Assembly: GCA_945893045.1 (NCBI GenBank)
Contig: CAMDEA010000003.1
Location: 1-64,000 of the forward strand
Source of the DNA: Planctomyces sp. SH-PL62
Lineage (GTDB): Bacteria; Planctomycetota; Planctomycetia; Planctomycetales; Planctomycetaceae
Direction of reading: 5' to 3'
DNA length: 64,000 nucleotides
The position numbers and the translations under genes are program-made. A model generated the notes under the pieces. That model worked only from the letters and a program-made list of their open reading frames with translations, did no database searches and had not been told where the DNA came from. Positions 62,919 to 64,000 of the stretch are shown piece by piece (the first letter of the stretch is position 1; the number at the start of each line of letters is the position of its first letter).

Positions 62919-64000
62919 TCATTCCTTCGAGATCGTCTCGTCCAGATTCAGCAGCAACGAGGCGACGCTGGTGAACGCCGCGAGGTCTGCCGGTTTGAGC
63001 TTGTCGCTGGCTTTCGATTCGCCGACGGCAATCAGCTTCTTGGCGGCAGCGTCATCAGCCGCGAACAATGCGCGGAGTGACTGCAAGCGGCGCGACAGGA
63101 CCGCCAACTCGTTCGGCGTTGGAGCACGAGACGTGCAACGACGGAAGGCTTCGCTCAGCCGCGACTCATCATCGGTCGCGGGGCCGAGCAGCACTCTTTG
63201 AGCGAGAGTGCGTGCGGCTTCGACGAAGGTGACATCGTTGAGTGTGACCAGCGCGTGCAACGGTGTGTTGGTCCGCGCGACTTTGACTTGGCACGTCTGC
63301 CGAGTGGCCACATCGAAGAAGAGTGTCGGGCCGACGATGCGTCGCCAAAACTGATAGAGGCTGCGACGGTACAACGCCTCGCCGGTGTCTTGTTGATAGC
63401 CAATGCGGCCAAAGGTCGCTTCCTCCCAAATACCGGGGGGCTGATAGCCTTTCACCGGCGGGCCCCCTTGTTTCTCGACCAGCAAGCCGCTGATCGCGAG
63501 CGCTTGATCGCGAATCATCCAGCTTGGCAGCCGATATCGCGGCCCGCGCGCGAGCAGTCGATTTTCGGGATCGTAGGTCAGGCTTTCTAGCCTGACTTGT
63601 TTCGCGTTGGATGTCGGTGGCGCGTTTGGGTCAGGCTGGAAAGCCTGACCTACGGAGGACTGCCGATAGGTCGCGCTGGTCACGATCAAGCGAATGAGTC
63701 GTTTCACGTTCCAGCGCCGGTTTGCCAACTGTGCGGCGAGGTTGGGATCACGGCTTTCGGCGATCGGCTCTCGGCTTTCGGCGAACTCGGCGGCCAACCA
63801 GTCGAGCAGTTCGGGATGCGAAGGCTTCTCGCCTTGCACGCCGAAGTCCTCGGTGGTCTTCACGAGTCCCGTGCCGAAGAACGCCTGCCAGTAGCGATTG
63901 ACGGTGACGCGCGCGGTCAGCGGGTGTTCGGGCGACATCAGCCAGCGGGCGAGGGCCAAACGATTGGTCGCCGGCTCGGCCGGTTGCGGCAGGACCGCCG
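62919..64000 (-). CDS. DUF1549/DUF1553 (PSD1-type) protein, C-terminal part
   Basis: Partial: the 5' end runs off the window at 64000. The ~360 residues visible match the DUF1553 end of planctomycete PSD1 proteins: NRLALARWLMSPEHPLTARV, VNRYWQAFFGTGLV, EDFGVQGEKPSHPELLDWLA, KRLIRLIVTSATYRQS, NRLLARGPRYRLPSWMIRDQ and LHALVTLNDVTFVEAAR. These proteins often partner a DUF1501 protein. A GTAG palindrome is translated in frame within the region before NRLLARG (63573-63653). Confidence 0.9.
   Translation of the reverse strand, partial: AVLPQPAEPATNRLALARWLMSPEHPLTARVTVNRYWQAFFGTGLVKTTEDFGVQGEKPSHPELLDWLAAEFAESREPIAESRDPNLAAQLANRRWNVKRLIRLIVTSATYRQSSVGQAFQPDPNAPPTSNAKQVRLESLTYDPENRLLARGPRYRLPSWMIRDQALAISGLLVEKQGGPPVKGYQPPGIWEEATFGRIGYQQDTGEALYRRSLYQFWRRIVGPTLFFDVATRQTCQVKVARTNTPLHALVTLNDVTFVEAARTLAQRVLLGPATDDESRLSEAFRRCTSRAPTPNELAVLSRRLQSLRALFAADDAAAKKLIAVGESKASDKLKPADLAAFTSVASLLLNLDETISKE
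63573..63653. repeat. GTAG palindrome translated within the DUF1553 gene
   Basis: 81 nt (27 codons), from GTAGGTCAGGCTTTCTAGCC to GGAAAGCCTGACCTAC. It is translated on the minus strand as VGQAFQPD...[10 protein letters not shown]. Same family as 57676-57773. Confidence 0.9.

Overview
The window reads as about 64 kb of chromosome from a planctomycete (phylum Planctomycetota). The evidence is the gene content: two DUF1501 proteins, a DUF1549/DUF1553-type protein, a giant cadherin-like/DUF11 surface protein, a MoxR ATPase, DUF1573 and DUF3179 proteins, a Ser/Thr kinase fused to an FGE-sulfatase (C-type-lectin-like) domain, and many short palindromic repeats, all in a GC-rich genome with sparse operons. 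I recognise no tRNA, rRNA or CRISPR.

Layout. 1-7.0 kb: C-terminal bulk of a large surface/adhesin protein with 8 near-identical 103-residue repeats; its 5' end is disrupted or lies outside the window. 7.4-11.9 kb: an LptF/G permease, a CitG-like protein and a GH57 amylase. 12.0-13.6 kb: two ORFs, each followed by an integron attC-like site (a small cassette array with no integrase). 13.7-18.2 kb: DUF1501, an enolase-superfamily enzyme, a nitroreductase and a HAD phosphatase. 18.3-24.0 kb: KdsD-like isomerase, a large LptA/LptC-like periplasmic protein and MoxR. 24.1-24.6 kb: remains of a glycosyltransferase.

24.9-32.0 kb is the highlight: a complete diversity-generating retroelement (DGR). 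A kinase / STAND-type NTPase / membrane / lectin-fold protein carries the variable repeat (VR, 29619-29738) at its C-terminus. A 120-bp template repeat (TR, 30020-30139) follows, then Avd and a reverse transcriptase on the opposite strand. Of 21 TR/VR differences, 20 fall on template adenines.

32.3-37.2 kb: the nusA-infB-rbfA translation/transcription operon. 37.3-45.3 kb: an unknown helical protein, a TPR protein, YebC, RuvB, an AGXT-like aminotransferase and a DUF1573 protein. 45.4-53.5 kb: a PQQ-like beta-propeller, DJ-1/PfpI, EVE, DUF3179, a rhomboid-like protein, a secreted unknown, an ATP-grasp ligase and DUF1501. 53.6-64 kb: an esterase-sialidase fusion, a glycosidase-like propeller, a membrane protein, an MBL hydrolase, RNase D, a Gfo/Idh/MocA oxidoreductase, RodA/FtsW with a zinc-ribbon insert, and a partial DUF1553 protein.

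Over this lies a second system: about 20 nested palindromes. Each is a pair of inverted hairpins, usually headed by GTAG and ended by CTAC, with many different stem sequences. They resemble the REP/BIME elements mobilised by RAYT transposases. Several lie in frame inside genes, and in four genes the TAG of the GTAG head is the stop codon.
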